The position numbers and the translations under genes were made by a program. This document shows positions 18,607 to 27,198 of a stretch of 64,000 bases of DNA, in pieces. Source of the DNA: Roseibium album (GTDB lineage: Bacteria; Pseudomonadota; Alphaproteobacteria; Rhizobiales; Stappiaceae); contig CXTY01000015.1 of assembly GCA_001404055.1 (NCBI GenBank), positions 296,903 to 360,902 of the forward strand, in the 5' to 3' direction. The notes below the pieces were generated by a model. That model worked only from the letters and a program-made list of their open reading frames with translations. It had not been told where the DNA came from and searched no databases. The first letter of the stretch is position 1, and each line of letters begins with the position of its first letter.

Positions 18607-19383
18607 ATGTTGGTGCAGGATGTAAGACCGGAAAAAGCGATTGGTGAAGCCTCGTTTGAATTCGGTCACTTGAACATCAAGAGATTGGGACTTCTGGAAG
18701 CCGTTCAGCTTATCCGGTCCGCTGTGCTTGTTCGCCAGCAGCTGAGCATTGCCATTTGCAACGCTCATACTGTTCTGACTTCGCTTGACGATCCGGGTTT
18801 TTCCGAAACATTGAATCAGATGACTTTGTTGAATGACGGGATCGGAATAGGCCTCGCCAGCAAATATCTTTATGGAGAAAATTTCCCGGCGAATTTGAAC
18901 GGCACGGATCTCATACCCTTTGTTCTTGCCGAAGCTGGAACGCCCTTGCGCATTTTTTTGCTTGGAGCCGAAGAAAAACAGGTCTCGCTGGCAAAGGAAC
19001 ATATCGAGCGAACCTATCCATCACATGAAGTGGTTGGTTTCAGGAACGGCTATTTCGATATGGATGATTGCGCAGACGTCTGCGCTGAAGTCAGCGCGGC
19101 TAGGCCGGATCTGCTGCTCGTTGCCATGGGCAATCCTCTGCAGGAGAAATTCATCATGCAAAACCGGGCCAGACTCGACGCAACTGTTGCGATTGGAGTT
19201 GGTGCGCTTTTTGATTTCATGTCAGGAAATGTGGTTCGTGCTCCAAAAGCCGTGCAGGCTGCGGGTCTGGAATGGTTGTTCCGGTTGCTGCAAGAACCCC
19301 GTCGTCTGTTTCAACGCTATGTCGTTGGTATCCCGCGCTTCTTTCTCGCAGTAAGGAAAATGAAGCGCAATCAGTCGTCTTGA
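18607..19383 (+). CDS. WecG/TagA/CpsF family glycosyltransferase
   Basis: A 258-residue GT26 enzyme. Conserved segments include LNDGIGIGLASKYLYG, RIFLLGAEEKQVSLA, LLLVAMGNPLQEKFI and GVGALFDFMSGNVVRAPKAVQ, followed by the C-terminal basic/amphipathic region (GLEWLFRLLQEPRRLF) used for membrane association. These enzymes transfer ManNAc, ManNAcA or glucose-type sugars to lipid-linked intermediates. A 261-bp gap with no gene precedes it. Its 3' end overlaps the convergent cobK gene by 13 bp. Confidence 0.92.
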   Translation: MLVQDVRPEKAIGEASFEFGHLNIKRLGLLEAVQLIRSAVLVRQQLSIAICNAHTVLTSLDDPGFSETLNQMTLLNDGIGIGLASKYLYGENFPANLNGTDLIPFVLAEAGTPLRIFLLGAEEKQVSLAKEHIERTYPSHEVVGFRNGYFDMDDCADVCAEVSAARPDLLLVAMGNPLQEKFIMQNRARLDATVAIGVGALFDFMSGNVVRAPKAVQAAGLEWLFRLLQEPRRLFQRYVVGIPRFFLAVRKMKRNQSS

Positions 19384-20153
19384 ACTGGTTGGCGACAATC
19401 TTGATTTAGCAACAAATCAGTTTCCCGCAGGGCAGCTTCAATAGAGGTTGCCGAATGCCCCGGTGGCAGTGTCGGCCGATCAATCATGATCACCTTAAGT
19501 CCCAGTTGTCGGGCCGCAGCGATCTTCGCAAAAGATCTTTCACCGCCACTGTTCTTGGTCACGAGATGGGTAACCCCATATTTTTCAATCAGCTGGACTT
19601 CATCGGAGACCGTTATTGGCGGACGGCCCGATATCAGATTCCAGTGTTCGGGTAGTTGACAGTCCGGCGATTCGATCGTGCGCACGAGTGCAAAGATATC
19701 GCTGCGGTGGCTGAATTTTCCGATTTCTTTCCGTCCAATGGCAAGAAGAACGCGCGCCCCCTGGGGCAGCTCTGATGCAGCATCTGAAATTGAGGAGACT
19801 GTTTGCCAGATGTCCACTTTTGAAGGCTGCCACGCGGGACGTTCCAGGTGCAAAAGCGGCAGCGCAAGGGAGGCCGCAGCCGTTGAGGCATGTTGGCTCA
19901 TTTGCACCGCATAAGGGTGGGTGGCATCGATGATGAGTGACACGGCTTCTTCCTGACAGTATCTGGCCAGGCCCTCGCTGCCGCCAAATCCACCAACGCG
20001 TACAGGAACTCCAAGATCAGGAAGCTCTTTGACGACGCCGGCAAAAGAGGGGGTCAGACGGTGCTCGGGAAACACCTCGGCAAGTTTTATGGCGAGTTGG
20101 CGGGCTTCTATTGTTCCCGCCAGCAAAAGGATATGTTTGGGTCTATCTGTCAA
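19371..20153 (-). CDS. cobK: Precorrin-6A reductase
   Basis: A 260-residue NADPH-dependent enzyme that reduces precorrin-6A to precorrin-6B in corrin-ring synthesis. Family segments are seen: HILLLAGTIEARQLAIKLAE at the N-terminus, VSLIIDATHPYAVQMSQ, GRKEIGKF and YGVTHLVTKNSGG near the C-terminus. The length is normal. It overlaps the start of its downstream convergent neighbour wecG-like gene at the 3' end and the cbiD gene by 11 bp at the 5' end, so cbiD-cobK is one leftward unit. Confidence 0.95.
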   Translation of the reverse strand: MTDRPKHILLLAGTIEARQLAIKLAEVFPEHRLTPSFAGVVKELPDLGVPVRVGGFGGSEGLARYCQEEAVSLIIDATHPYAVQMSQHASTAAASLALPLLHLERPAWQPSKVDIWQTVSSISDAASELPQGARVLLAIGRKEIGKFSHRSDIFALVRTIESPDCQLPEHWNLISGRPPITVSDEVQLIEKYGVTHLVTKNSGGERSFAKIAAARQLGLKVIMIDRPTLPPGHSATSIEAALRETDLLLNQDCRQPVQDD

Positions 20154-21237
20154 AACCCTGTTCCCCCAGGACGTTGCCTTGACGGTCCGTGATCAATACC
20201 TCGACTGCAACAGGCGCATCCCGCAGGATTTGCCGAACCGCAGCCTGGGTACGCCGTGCCAGCGGCGTGCTGAGATCGACCCTTTCCTGTAAAGCACTGT
20301 CGAGAACTTCCTTTGCGGTATTGGCTGAGCCAGCTGCCTCTACCAGCTCGTCGGTTGCCCCTGCTTCTTCAAGAAGATCCTGCAAAAAGGCAAAATCGAC
20401 CGAGCTGCGGGCCGAGTGCAGATCCATTGCGCCTTGAGCCAGCTTTGAGAATTTCGCGAAACCACCTGCGAGGGTGAGTTTGGGCAAAGGGTGGCTTCGA
20501 ATGTATTTCAGCAGGCCACCTGCGAAGTCGCCCATGTCAAGAAAAGCCACTTCATCAAGATCGTATCGCGCCCGCACGGCATCTTCCGACGAAGCCCCTG
20601 TCGCACCGACCACATGGTTCAGGCCAGCGGCCCGGGCAACATCGACACCCCGGTGGATCGAGGCAATCCACGAGGCGCAGGAAAACGGGCGAACGATACC
20701 TGTGGTTCCAAGAACCGACAATCCGCCGACGATGCCAAGCCGCGGGTTCATTGTTTTGTGGGCAAGGGCCGCACCACCTTCTATCGAGATTTCAATCTCG
20801 ATATCTCCCGAGACGCCATTTTTGGTGGCGACCTCCGCGATAGCGGTTGTCAACATCTGCCGGGGGACTGGATTGATCGCTGGTTCTCCTGGTGGGATAG
20901 GGAGACCGGGGCGTGTGACGGTGCCAACACCTTCACCAGCCTTGAACCGCACCCCTTCGCCTCTTGGCAAATGGCGCAGGGTGGACGTGATCAAAGCACC
21001 ATGCGTGACGTCTGGATCATCTCCCGCATCCTTGGTGATGGTGGCGCTGGCTTGTGTTTGTGAAACGTCGTGACGGGTCAGCACAAAATCGACTGTCCCA
21101 CCCTTGGGCAGTGTTATTTGAACCGGGTCCGGGAAAGAACCGGTGAGGAGCGCCGTATAGGCGGCTTTTGCTGCTGCCGTTGCACAGGCACCCGTCGTCC
21201 ATCCCCGACGCAACTCTTTTGGCTCAACCTTCGACAT
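20143..21237 (-). CDS. cbiD: Cobalt-precorrin-5B C1-methyltransferase
   Basis: A CbiD-family SAM-dependent methylase for C1 of the corrin ring. The signature LRRGWTTGACATAAAKAAY is at the N-terminus, followed by GEGVGTVTRPGLPIPPGEPAINPVPR split across the conserved loop and GIVRPFS...AS. I start at the ATG at 21237, which places the signature close to the N-terminus; an ATG at 21267 would add ten residues. CbiD is classically assigned to the anaerobic route, whereas cobK, cobL and cobJ homologues here are shared with the aerobic route. No cobF, the usual aerobic C1 enzyme, is in the window. It is divergent from cobA, with the shared promoter region at 21238-21519. Confidence 0.93.
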   Translation of the reverse strand: MSKVEPKELRRGWTTGACATAAAKAAYTALLTGSFPDPVQITLPKGGTVDFVLTRHDVSQTQASATITKDAGDDPDVTHGALITSTLRHLPRGEGVRFKAGEGVGTVTRPGLPIPPGEPAINPVPRQMLTTAIAEVATKNGVSGDIEIEISIEGGAALAHKTMNPRLGIVGGLSVLGTTGIVRPFSCASWIASIHRGVDVARAAGLNHVVGATGASSEDAVRARYDLDEVAFLDMGDFAGGLLKYIRSHPLPKLTLAGGFAKFSKLAQGAMDLHSARSSVDFAFLQDLLEEAGATDELVEAAGSANTAKEVLDSALQERVDLSTPLARRTQAAVRQILRDAPVAVEVLITDRQGNVLGEQGFDR

Positions 21238-21519
21238 CTGACTTCTATAGCGGATGTTTTGTCGCATTGCGCGCGCGCTCTTCAGCCAAATCTTAAATTC
21301 GTCTCATTTCGCTGCATGTTCTGAACGAACTTTTGATTTAAAAGGGTGACTAGCAAACTTATGTTTCTTGTGTGGTTTTTGAATTTGAAATTCGCACCCG
21401 CAGTTGCTGCGAAATGAGGCGTATTTCAAATTCACCACACAAGGCAAAATGTCGTAATCCTTTTGTTTTTCATCGCGGAAACGCTTGGCGCTGCCCATCT
21501 GGCCGGGTAAACAGAAGCC

Positions 21520-22386
21520 ATGAGCATTACCAATCTGGACAACACGCTGCCCGATGGCCTGCCGGAATTTGAGGCTGGCTGGGTGTGGCTTGCAGGTGCA
21601 GGTCCCGGAGACCCTGGCCTGTTGACGCTGCACGCCGTCAACGGTCTGCGCCAGGCCGACGTTGTTGTCTATGACGCACTGGTCGACAAGAGCATTCTGG
21701 ACTGGGTCAAGCCTGGTGCGATCACTGATTATGCCGGCAAACGCGGTGGTAAACCCAGCCCGCAGCAACGCGATATCACGCTCAAACTGATTGACTATGC
21801 GCGTGATGGAAAGCGTGTCCTGCGGCTCAAGGGTGGCGATCCTTTTGTCTTTGGCCGGGGCGGGGAAGAAGCGCTTGGCCTTGTCGAGGCTGGTGTGCCT
21901 TTCCGCATTATTCCGGGGATTACTGCAGGGATCGGCGGATTGGCTTATGCCGGAATTCCTGCAACACACCGGGATTGCAATCAGGCTGTGACGTTTCTGA
22001 CCGGTCATGATCAGACAGGCCTGACACCCGACGCCGTCAACTGGGATGGCATTGCAAAGGGATCACCCGTGATTGTCATGTACATGGCCATGAAACACCT
22101 GGAGACGATCGCCGGCAAGCTCATATCCAGTGGACGGTCTGTGGATGAGCCTGTGGGTATCGTGTGCAATGCTTCATTGCCAGGCCAGCAGGTTCTGGAA
22201 ACAACACTCGGCATGTGCTGGCTGGACGCAAAGGCCGCAGAAATAGAGCCACCGGCAATTGTCTGCGTTGGCGAGGTTGTTCGGCTTCGCAATGGACTGG
22301 ACTGGCTGGGTGCGCTTTCGGGCAAGGTCCTGACATCTGATCCTCTCGACCTTCGGTCAAAAACACGCTCGGCTGATGCCGGATAG
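21520..22386 (+). CDS. cobA: Uroporphyrinogen-III C-methyltransferase
   Basis: A 288-residue SAM-dependent methylase that makes precorrin-2 from uroporphyrinogen III, the first committed step of corrin synthesis. Motifs: VWLAGAGPGDPGLLTLHA, VVYDALVD, RLKGGDPFVFGRGGEE (the GGD SAM-binding loop), PGITAGIGG and YMAMKHL. No fused siroheme (CysG) domains are present. It overlaps the start of cobB by 11 bp, forming a rightward pair divergent from cbiD-cobK. Confidence 0.96.
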   Translation: MSITNLDNTLPDGLPEFEAGWVWLAGAGPGDPGLLTLHAVNGLRQADVVVYDALVDKSILDWVKPGAITDYAGKRGGKPSPQQRDITLKLIDYARDGKRVLRLKGGDPFVFGRGGEEALGLVEAGVPFRIIPGITAGIGGLAYAGIPATHRDCNQAVTFLTGHDQTGLTPDAVNWDGIAKGSPVIVMYMAMKHLETIAGKLISSGRSVDEPVGIVCNASLPGQQVLETTLGMCWLDAKAAEIEPPAIVCVGEVVRLRNGLDWLGALSGKVLTSDPLDLRSKTRSADAG

Positions 22387-23698
22387 AGCCGCCAGCAAAC
22401 AGGCCAACGGCATTCTCATTGCGGCACCTTCCTCTGGAGCCGGAAAGACAACACTGACGCTCGGCCTTTTGAGAGCGCTCAGGAACGCAGGCAGATCCGT
22501 CGTTTCAGCTAAGTCGGGCCCTGATTACATCGATCCGAAATTTCATGAAGCAGCCAGTGGAGCCCCTTGCGTCAATCTGGATGCATGGGCGATGACCAGC
22601 TGTACATTGAAGAGCCTCGCAATGGATCAAGCTGCAGGCCATGACCTGCTGATTGTCGAAGGCGCCATGGGCCTGTTTGATGGTGCTGCCAATGGCCGGG
22701 GCGCTGCGGCGGACCTGGCCCGAACCTTGAACCTTCCCATTGTCCTCGTCGTTGATTGCGCGAAACAGGCGCAGTCCGTCGCAGCTCTGGTTCATGGTTT
22801 CAGGACTTACCGAAGTGACGTCACGCTCGCTGGCGTCATTCTCAACCGGGTTGGCAGCGCGAGACACGAAAAAATGCTGCGCTCTGCCCTGAAAACCGTT
22901 GACATAACCGTACTCGGAGCGTTGCCGCGCTCTGCCGACCTGATCCTGCCTGAAAGGCATCTGGGTCTTGTCCAGGCAGGCGAACATCAGGATCTGAAAA
23001 CCTTTTTGCAAAAGACTGCTGACATCTGTGCACAGCACGTGGATCTTGAGAGCCTCAACGGCTTGGCAACGGAGCTAGCTTCACCTGAAAACGGTGCTCT
23101 GGCGCTTCCGGAGCCGCTCGGACAACGAATTTTAGTGGCCCGCGATCTCGCTTTCGCCTTTTCCTATCCGCATCTGCTGCAGTTCTGGCAAAGACAGGGA
23201 GCGGAACTGAGTTTCTTTTCTCCGCTTGCGGACGAAGCCCCGAGTCCGGATTCAGACGCGATCTATCTGCCGGGAGGGTATCCAGAACTTCACGCCGGGC
23301 GATTGGCAGGCGCGCAAACGTTTCGCGATGGCATGCAAGCCTCTGCGAAGTCAGGCAAACTGATCTACGGCGAGTGCGGCGGCTATATGTCCCTTGGAAC
23401 GGGATTGATTGATGCCGCTGGTCATCGTCACGAAATGCTCGGCCTTTTGCCGCTTGAAACCTCTTTTCAGAACCGCAAACGCCATCTTGGCTACCGGAAG
23501 ATTCAGCCGCTGGGCGGTTTGCCTTGGGCCGGATTTCTCTCAGCACATGAATTCCACTATGCCTTGATAGTTTCAGAAGGCGACGCCGACAGTTTGTTTG
23601 CAGCAGAAGACGCCGAGGGTAACCGCCTCGCGGAGATGGGCTTGCGTCAGGGAAACGTCATGGGATCATTTGCCCATGTGATTTCGAATGCTCGATAA
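22376..23698 (+). CDS. cobB: Cobyrinate/hydrogenobyrinate a,c-diamide synthase
   Basis: A 440-residue ATP- and glutamine-dependent amidotransferase that amidates the a and c side chains of the corrin ring. The N-terminal P-loop GAGKTTLTLGL and SAKSGPDYIDPKFH are followed by IVEGAMGLFDGAANG. The C-terminal class I glutaminase-like domain has GGYPELHA and IYGECGGYMSLG, with the nucleophile Cys. Its length is typical. It is translationally coupled to cobA (11-bp overlap). Confidence 0.95.
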   Translation: MPDRAASKQANGILIAAPSSGAGKTTLTLGLLRALRNAGRSVVSAKSGPDYIDPKFHEAASGAPCVNLDAWAMTSCTLKSLAMDQAAGHDLLIVEGAMGLFDGAANGRGAAADLARTLNLPIVLVVDCAKQAQSVAALVHGFRTYRSDVTLAGVILNRVGSARHEKMLRSALKTVDITVLGALPRSADLILPERHLGLVQAGEHQDLKTFLQKTADICAQHVDLESLNGLATELASPENGALALPEPLGQRILVARDLAFAFSYPHLLQFWQRQGAELSFFSPLADEAPSPDSDAIYLPGGYPELHAGRLAGAQTFRDGMQASAKSGKLIYGECGGYMSLGTGLIDAAGHRHEMLGLLPLETSFQNRKRHLGYRKIQPLGGLPWAGFLSAHEFHYALIVSEGDADSLFAAEDAEGNRLAEMGLRQGNVMGSFAHVISNAR

Positions 23699-23831
23699 TT
23701 GTAGCCTGCACACAATCTCCCGATTGTGAACCCGCCGCATGCTTCCATTGGAAGCAGATTTCCAATCGATCATCTGCCTCCTCTATTTCAGTAAAAAAGT
23801 CGCCTGCTGCATTTGCTGGCAGGGCGAACGC

Positions 23832-24608
23832 CTAGGATGCTTTGGCTTTCTTTTTCGGCCTAAGCACATGCACATGATCGGCGTCGTAAAGCGCACTGTC
23901 CCGGAAGTCCTGACCTGCCTTCAAGGCATGCCCGACAAAGACAAGCGCTGTACGGGTGATTTTTGATTTGCGTCCCGCATCAACCATCGTTGAGAGCGTT
24001 GTGTGAATGAAAGTCTCGTCCGGCCAGCCGACACGATAGGCGATGATTACGGGGCAGTCCGGACCATAATGCGGGGTCAACTGACGCTCGATCTCACGCA
24101 GGTTCCGGATCGACAGGTGGATCGCGAGCGTCGCACCGCTTTTGCCCAGCGTGTCCAGGTCTTCGTTGTTTGGCATCGCAGAGGACTGCATGGCCGTTCG
24201 GGTAACGATGATGGTTTGCGCCACCTCCGGAATGGTCAGTTCGGTCTTCAGGGCCGCAGCCGCCGCTGCAAACGCAGGAACACCGGGCGTGACGTTATAA
24301 TCAATCCCGAGCGCGTCCAGACGGCGCATCTGTTCAGCTGTCGCACCATAGATGGAAGGGTCGCCGGAATGAACGCGGGCGACATCCTGCCCATTGTCGT
24401 GGGCGGTTTTAATCTCGTCGATGATCTCGTCAAGCGTCATGGGAGCCGTATCGACCACGCGGGCATCATCCGGCGCGGCCTCAACAATCTGCTCCGGCAC
24501 AAGGGAACCTGCATACAGGCAGACAGGGCAGGACTGGATCAGCTTTAGCCCGCGAACGGTGATGAGATCAGGGTCACCCGGTCCGGCACCAATGAAATAT
24601 ACAGTCAT
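23832..24608 (-). CDS. cobM: Precorrin-4 C11-methyltransferase
   Basis: A 258-residue SAM-dependent corrin methylase. Motifs: VYFIGAGPGDPDLITVRG, YAGSLVPEQIVE, RVHSGDPSIYGATAEQM and PGVPAFAAAAAAL, all characteristic of CobM/CbiF. It is the last gene of a leftward cob operon, and its start overlaps the cbiG-cobJ stop (ATGA-type, 4 bp). A 133-bp space separates its end from the end of cobB. Confidence 0.95.
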   Translation of the reverse strand: MTVYFIGAGPGDPDLITVRGLKLIQSCPVCLYAGSLVPEQIVEAAPDDARVVDTAPMTLDEIIDEIKTAHDNGQDVARVHSGDPSIYGATAEQMRRLDALGIDYNVTPGVPAFAAAAAALKTELTIPEVAQTIIVTRTAMQSSAMPNNEDLDTLGKSGATLAIHLSIRNLREIERQLTPHYGPDCPVIIAYRVGWPDETFIHTTLSTMVDAGRKSKITRTALVFVGHALKAGQDFRDSALYDADHVHVLRPKKKAKAS

Positions 24609-26503
24609 GCGTCGTCTTCCGTATTCTGATTGTCAGATTGGGGAGGCTCCACAGGGTCATTATCCTGCGTGGCCAGATCGCTTGGTTTCGGCGCATCGAT
24701 GCGTTTGGCGTAGCCGCGCGGCGTATAGACAAAGGGTTTGCCGTCGCCGCGCATCACGGTCCTGGAATTGGAAGAGCCAACAAGAACCGTGGTCAGCATG
24801 TCGACGTCATCGACGCTGAGTGCTTCGAGCGTCGTGACGCGCAGAGTTTCTTCAGGGCGTCCCAGGTTTACGCCGAGAACAACCGGAGTTGCTGCCGAAC
24901 GATGTTCTAGAAGTATCTCCCGGGCGGTTGCCAGTTGGGTGCGCCGACGCTTGGATACCGGGTTATAGAATGCGATCACGAAATCGCCCTCAGCCGCTGC
25001 CTGGAGGCGCTTTTCAATAACTTCCCAGGGTGTCAGAAGATCGGAGAGCGAAATCGCACAAAAGTCATGGCCAAGCGGTGCGCCGATCCGGGCAGAACAT
25101 GCCTGGAGTGCTGAAATACCGGGCGCGTTGGTGACGCTGACCCGTTTGGCTGCGTCAGAGACGCCGCCGAATTCCTCATCTCGGTGCAACAGTTCATAGA
25201 CCAGCGTGCCCATGGCATAGATACCGGCATCACCGGAGGAAATCAGTGCGACATTCTTGCCCTTGCCGGCTTCTTCCAGAGCGAACCGGACCCGGTCTTC
25301 TTCCGCGCCAAGCGGGAAATTGTGGTGGGTCTTGCCGGTAATGTGTTTCTCAACAATATCCAGGTAGAGCGAATAGCCAACCACGTCGGTTGCTTCGGAC
25401 ATGAGCCGGGTTGCTTCCGGCGTGCGCCATTCATCCTTGCCCGGCCCGATGCCGATGACAGACAGATGACCACGAGCCCGTCCGGTCGCCTCTACATCAA
25501 TGAATTGAGGGGTACGTGCGATAGCACAGGTGGCGTTTTCGGTTTTCTGCTTTTCGACCGTAAGCGTTCCGAATGCACCGGCGGCAGCCAGCGCTGCACC
25601 TTCCGAGACGCCATGACAACCGACTTCGGAAAAAACAACGTTGGACGGATTTTTCAGCCGTGGTGTTTCGCGCTGCAGTTCTTCGGCAGAGTAAACGCGC
25701 AAGGGAACATCAAGATGTGCCGCGAGCGCATTGACGGCAGCTTCATCGGCCTTCAGGTCAATCGTTGCGACACAGGCGACGGCGCCCTTGGCAATCTCTG
25801 CTTCAGCGAGGTGCGTCTCCACCAGTTCGATCAGCTCGTTTGTGTCGCATCCGCGCGCGCAGCCGACACCAACAGCATAGCGCAGCGGATGGTAGACAAG
25901 ATCGGTCGGGCTTCCCTCAACCGGCTTTTCTGTCGCAACAAGAGAAATGGCAGCATCATCCGCCTGGATCAATTTGGAGTCGGCCAGCCAGTCGGCGGGC
26001 CCTTCGATGCGAACTGCAGCGCCTGACAGGAGTTCGGCCATCACTGGCTTGGCATCATCCGGATTTGCCAATCGCCATCCCCTGGGCGGCACATCAAGGG
26101 CAGCACCCAACTTGGTATCACCTGCCGTAGTGATTGCCGGATGGCCGCCAAGGGCCTTTGCCAGTATCCGGGCGAGCTCATTGGCACCGCGATGCCCGCC
26201 AAGCAGCGGCACAATGCTGGAGCCGTCTTCCGAGATGGCCACGACAGGCGGTTCGTCGCGCTTGTCTGTCAGGATTGGGGCCAGTGCGCGGATCAGGATA
26301 CCGCTCGCACAAAAGCCGACAATCGGGTGCCCGGCCCGAAACAACATCTGAATGTGTTCGATGGTCTCGTTGAACTGGGTGTCCGCAGTCGGCACACGCC
26401 CGGCCAGCCCGTGAATACGGGCCGTTGAAAATCGGCGTGCTACATCTTCGGCTGTGTCGAGCCCGGCCTGGTTCAGGACGAGTAGGATGGGGGAAGCGTC
26501 CAC
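24605..26503 (-). CDS. CbiG-CobJ fusion (cobalamin biosynthesis / precorrin-3B C17-methyltransferase)
   Basis: A 632-residue two-enzyme fusion. Residues about 1-345 are CbiG-like: GLAGRVP, IVGFCASGILIRALAP, LLGGHRGANELA, then the CobE/CbiG C-terminal part YAVGVGCARGCDTNEL and FSEVGCHGVSEGAALAAAG. Residues about 345-600 are CobJ/CbiH: LSVIGIGPGKDEWRTPEA, VVGYSLYLDIV, ISSGDAGIYAMG and FVIAFYNPVSKRR. A polar tail rich in Asp, Gln and Pro ends the protein. CbiG opens the delta-lactone in the cobalt-first route, and CobJ performs ring contraction and C17 methylation. The start is a GTG at 26503, inside the 3' end of cobI (31-bp overlap). No CobG monooxygenase is present in the window. Confidence 0.93.
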   Translation of the reverse strand: MDASPILLVLNQAGLDTAEDVARRFSTARIHGLAGRVPTADTQFNETIEHIQMLFRAGHPIVGFCASGILIRALAPILTDKRDEPPVVAISEDGSSIVPLLGGHRGANELARILAKALGGHPAITTAGDTKLGAALDVPPRGWRLANPDDAKPVMAELLSGAAVRIEGPADWLADSKLIQADDAAISLVATEKPVEGSPTDLVYHPLRYAVGVGCARGCDTNELIELVETHLAEAEIAKGAVACVATIDLKADEAAVNALAAHLDVPLRVYSAEELQRETPRLKNPSNVVFSEVGCHGVSEGAALAAAGAFGTLTVEKQKTENATCAIARTPQFIDVEATGRARGHLSVIGIGPGKDEWRTPEATRLMSEATDVVGYSLYLDIVEKHITGKTHHNFPLGAEEDRVRFALEEAGKGKNVALISSGDAGIYAMGTLVYELLHRDEEFGGVSDAAKRVSVTNAPGISALQACSARIGAPLGHDFCAISLSDLLTPWEVIEKRLQAAAEGDFVIAFYNPVSKRRRTQLATAREILLEHRSAATPVVLGVNLGRPEETLRVTTLEALSVDDVDMLTTVLVGSSNSRTVMRGDGKPFVYTPRGYAKRIDAPKPSDLATQDNDPVEPPQSDNQNTEDDA

Positions 26504-27198
26504 GCTTCTTCTCCCTTGTAAATGAGGATCATGGAAAAATAGGGGGCTGTTTCTGCCCCAAGGTCAATAAGACGATGGACCTTTTGTTCTGCAAGGCTGG
26601 CCCGTTCAACATATCCCGCCTGTTCCAGCAGGCCCATTTCGCCAAGTAGGGCCCTGAGACGCGGCAGATGGCGGCCGACCTTCATGATGGCAACAGCCTG
26701 GGCTTCGTCGATCTTCTGGCGAATATCGTCGTCGGGCAATGGGCCCGGAATGACGGTCAGCACATCGTTTCTGGATGTCAGAGGCCTTTGGAGCTGCGCG
26801 GCACAGGCAGTCAGTGAGGTAACTCCCGGCACGATTTCAATTTCGAACCGGTCCGCGAGGCGTTCAAACAGATACATGAACGAGCCATAGAAAAACGGAT
26901 CGCCTTCGCAAAGGGTCACGACATCCTGACCGGTTTCCAGAACGGCTGCGATTTCTTTAGCGGCCTTGTCATAAATCTCCTGCGCCGGGAACCGGTCAAC
27001 ACGCATCGGAACAACGATCGGAATTTCACGGATTTTTTCAGGGATAACGTTAGCTGCAATCGAACGGGCGAAGCTTTCGCCGGAATCGGGTGCCGGGTAA
27101 GCGATCACTTTCGCAGACGAAATCAGTCGATGCGTTTTCAGCGTCATCAATTCCGGGTCCCCCGGACCCAGACCAACGCCATAAAGAGTTCCGGTCAT
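26473..27198 (-). CDS. cobI: Precorrin-2 C20-methyltransferase
   Basis: A 241-residue corrin methylase. YGVGLGPGDPELMTLKTHRL, VTLCEGDPFFYGSFMYLFERL and PGVTSLTACAAQL are CobI/CbiL signatures, as is the segment AVAIMKVGRHL. The ATG at 27198 overlaps the stop of cobL (ATGA); an upstream ATG at 27216 is less likely. The gene is co-translated with cobL upstream and with the cbiG-cobJ fusion downstream. Confidence 0.95.
   Translation of the reverse strand: MTGTLYGVGLGPGDPELMTLKTHRLISSAKVIAYPAPDSGESFARSIAANVIPEKIREIPIVVPMRVDRFPAQEIYDKAAKEIAAVLETGQDVVTLCEGDPFFYGSFMYLFERLADRFEIEIVPGVTSLTACAAQLQRPLTSRNDVLTVIPGPLPDDDIRQKIDEAQAVAIMKVGRHLPRLRALLGEMGLLEQAGYVERASLAEQKVHRLIDLGAETAPYFSMILIYKGEEAWTLPPSYSS

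Noticed and set aside
21304..22008. Long antisense frame opposite cobA
   Set aside because: It lies entirely over a strongly recognised gene and shows no protein family features.
24003..24548. 181-codon frame antisense to cobM
   Set aside because: Shadow of a well-supported methyltransferase gene.
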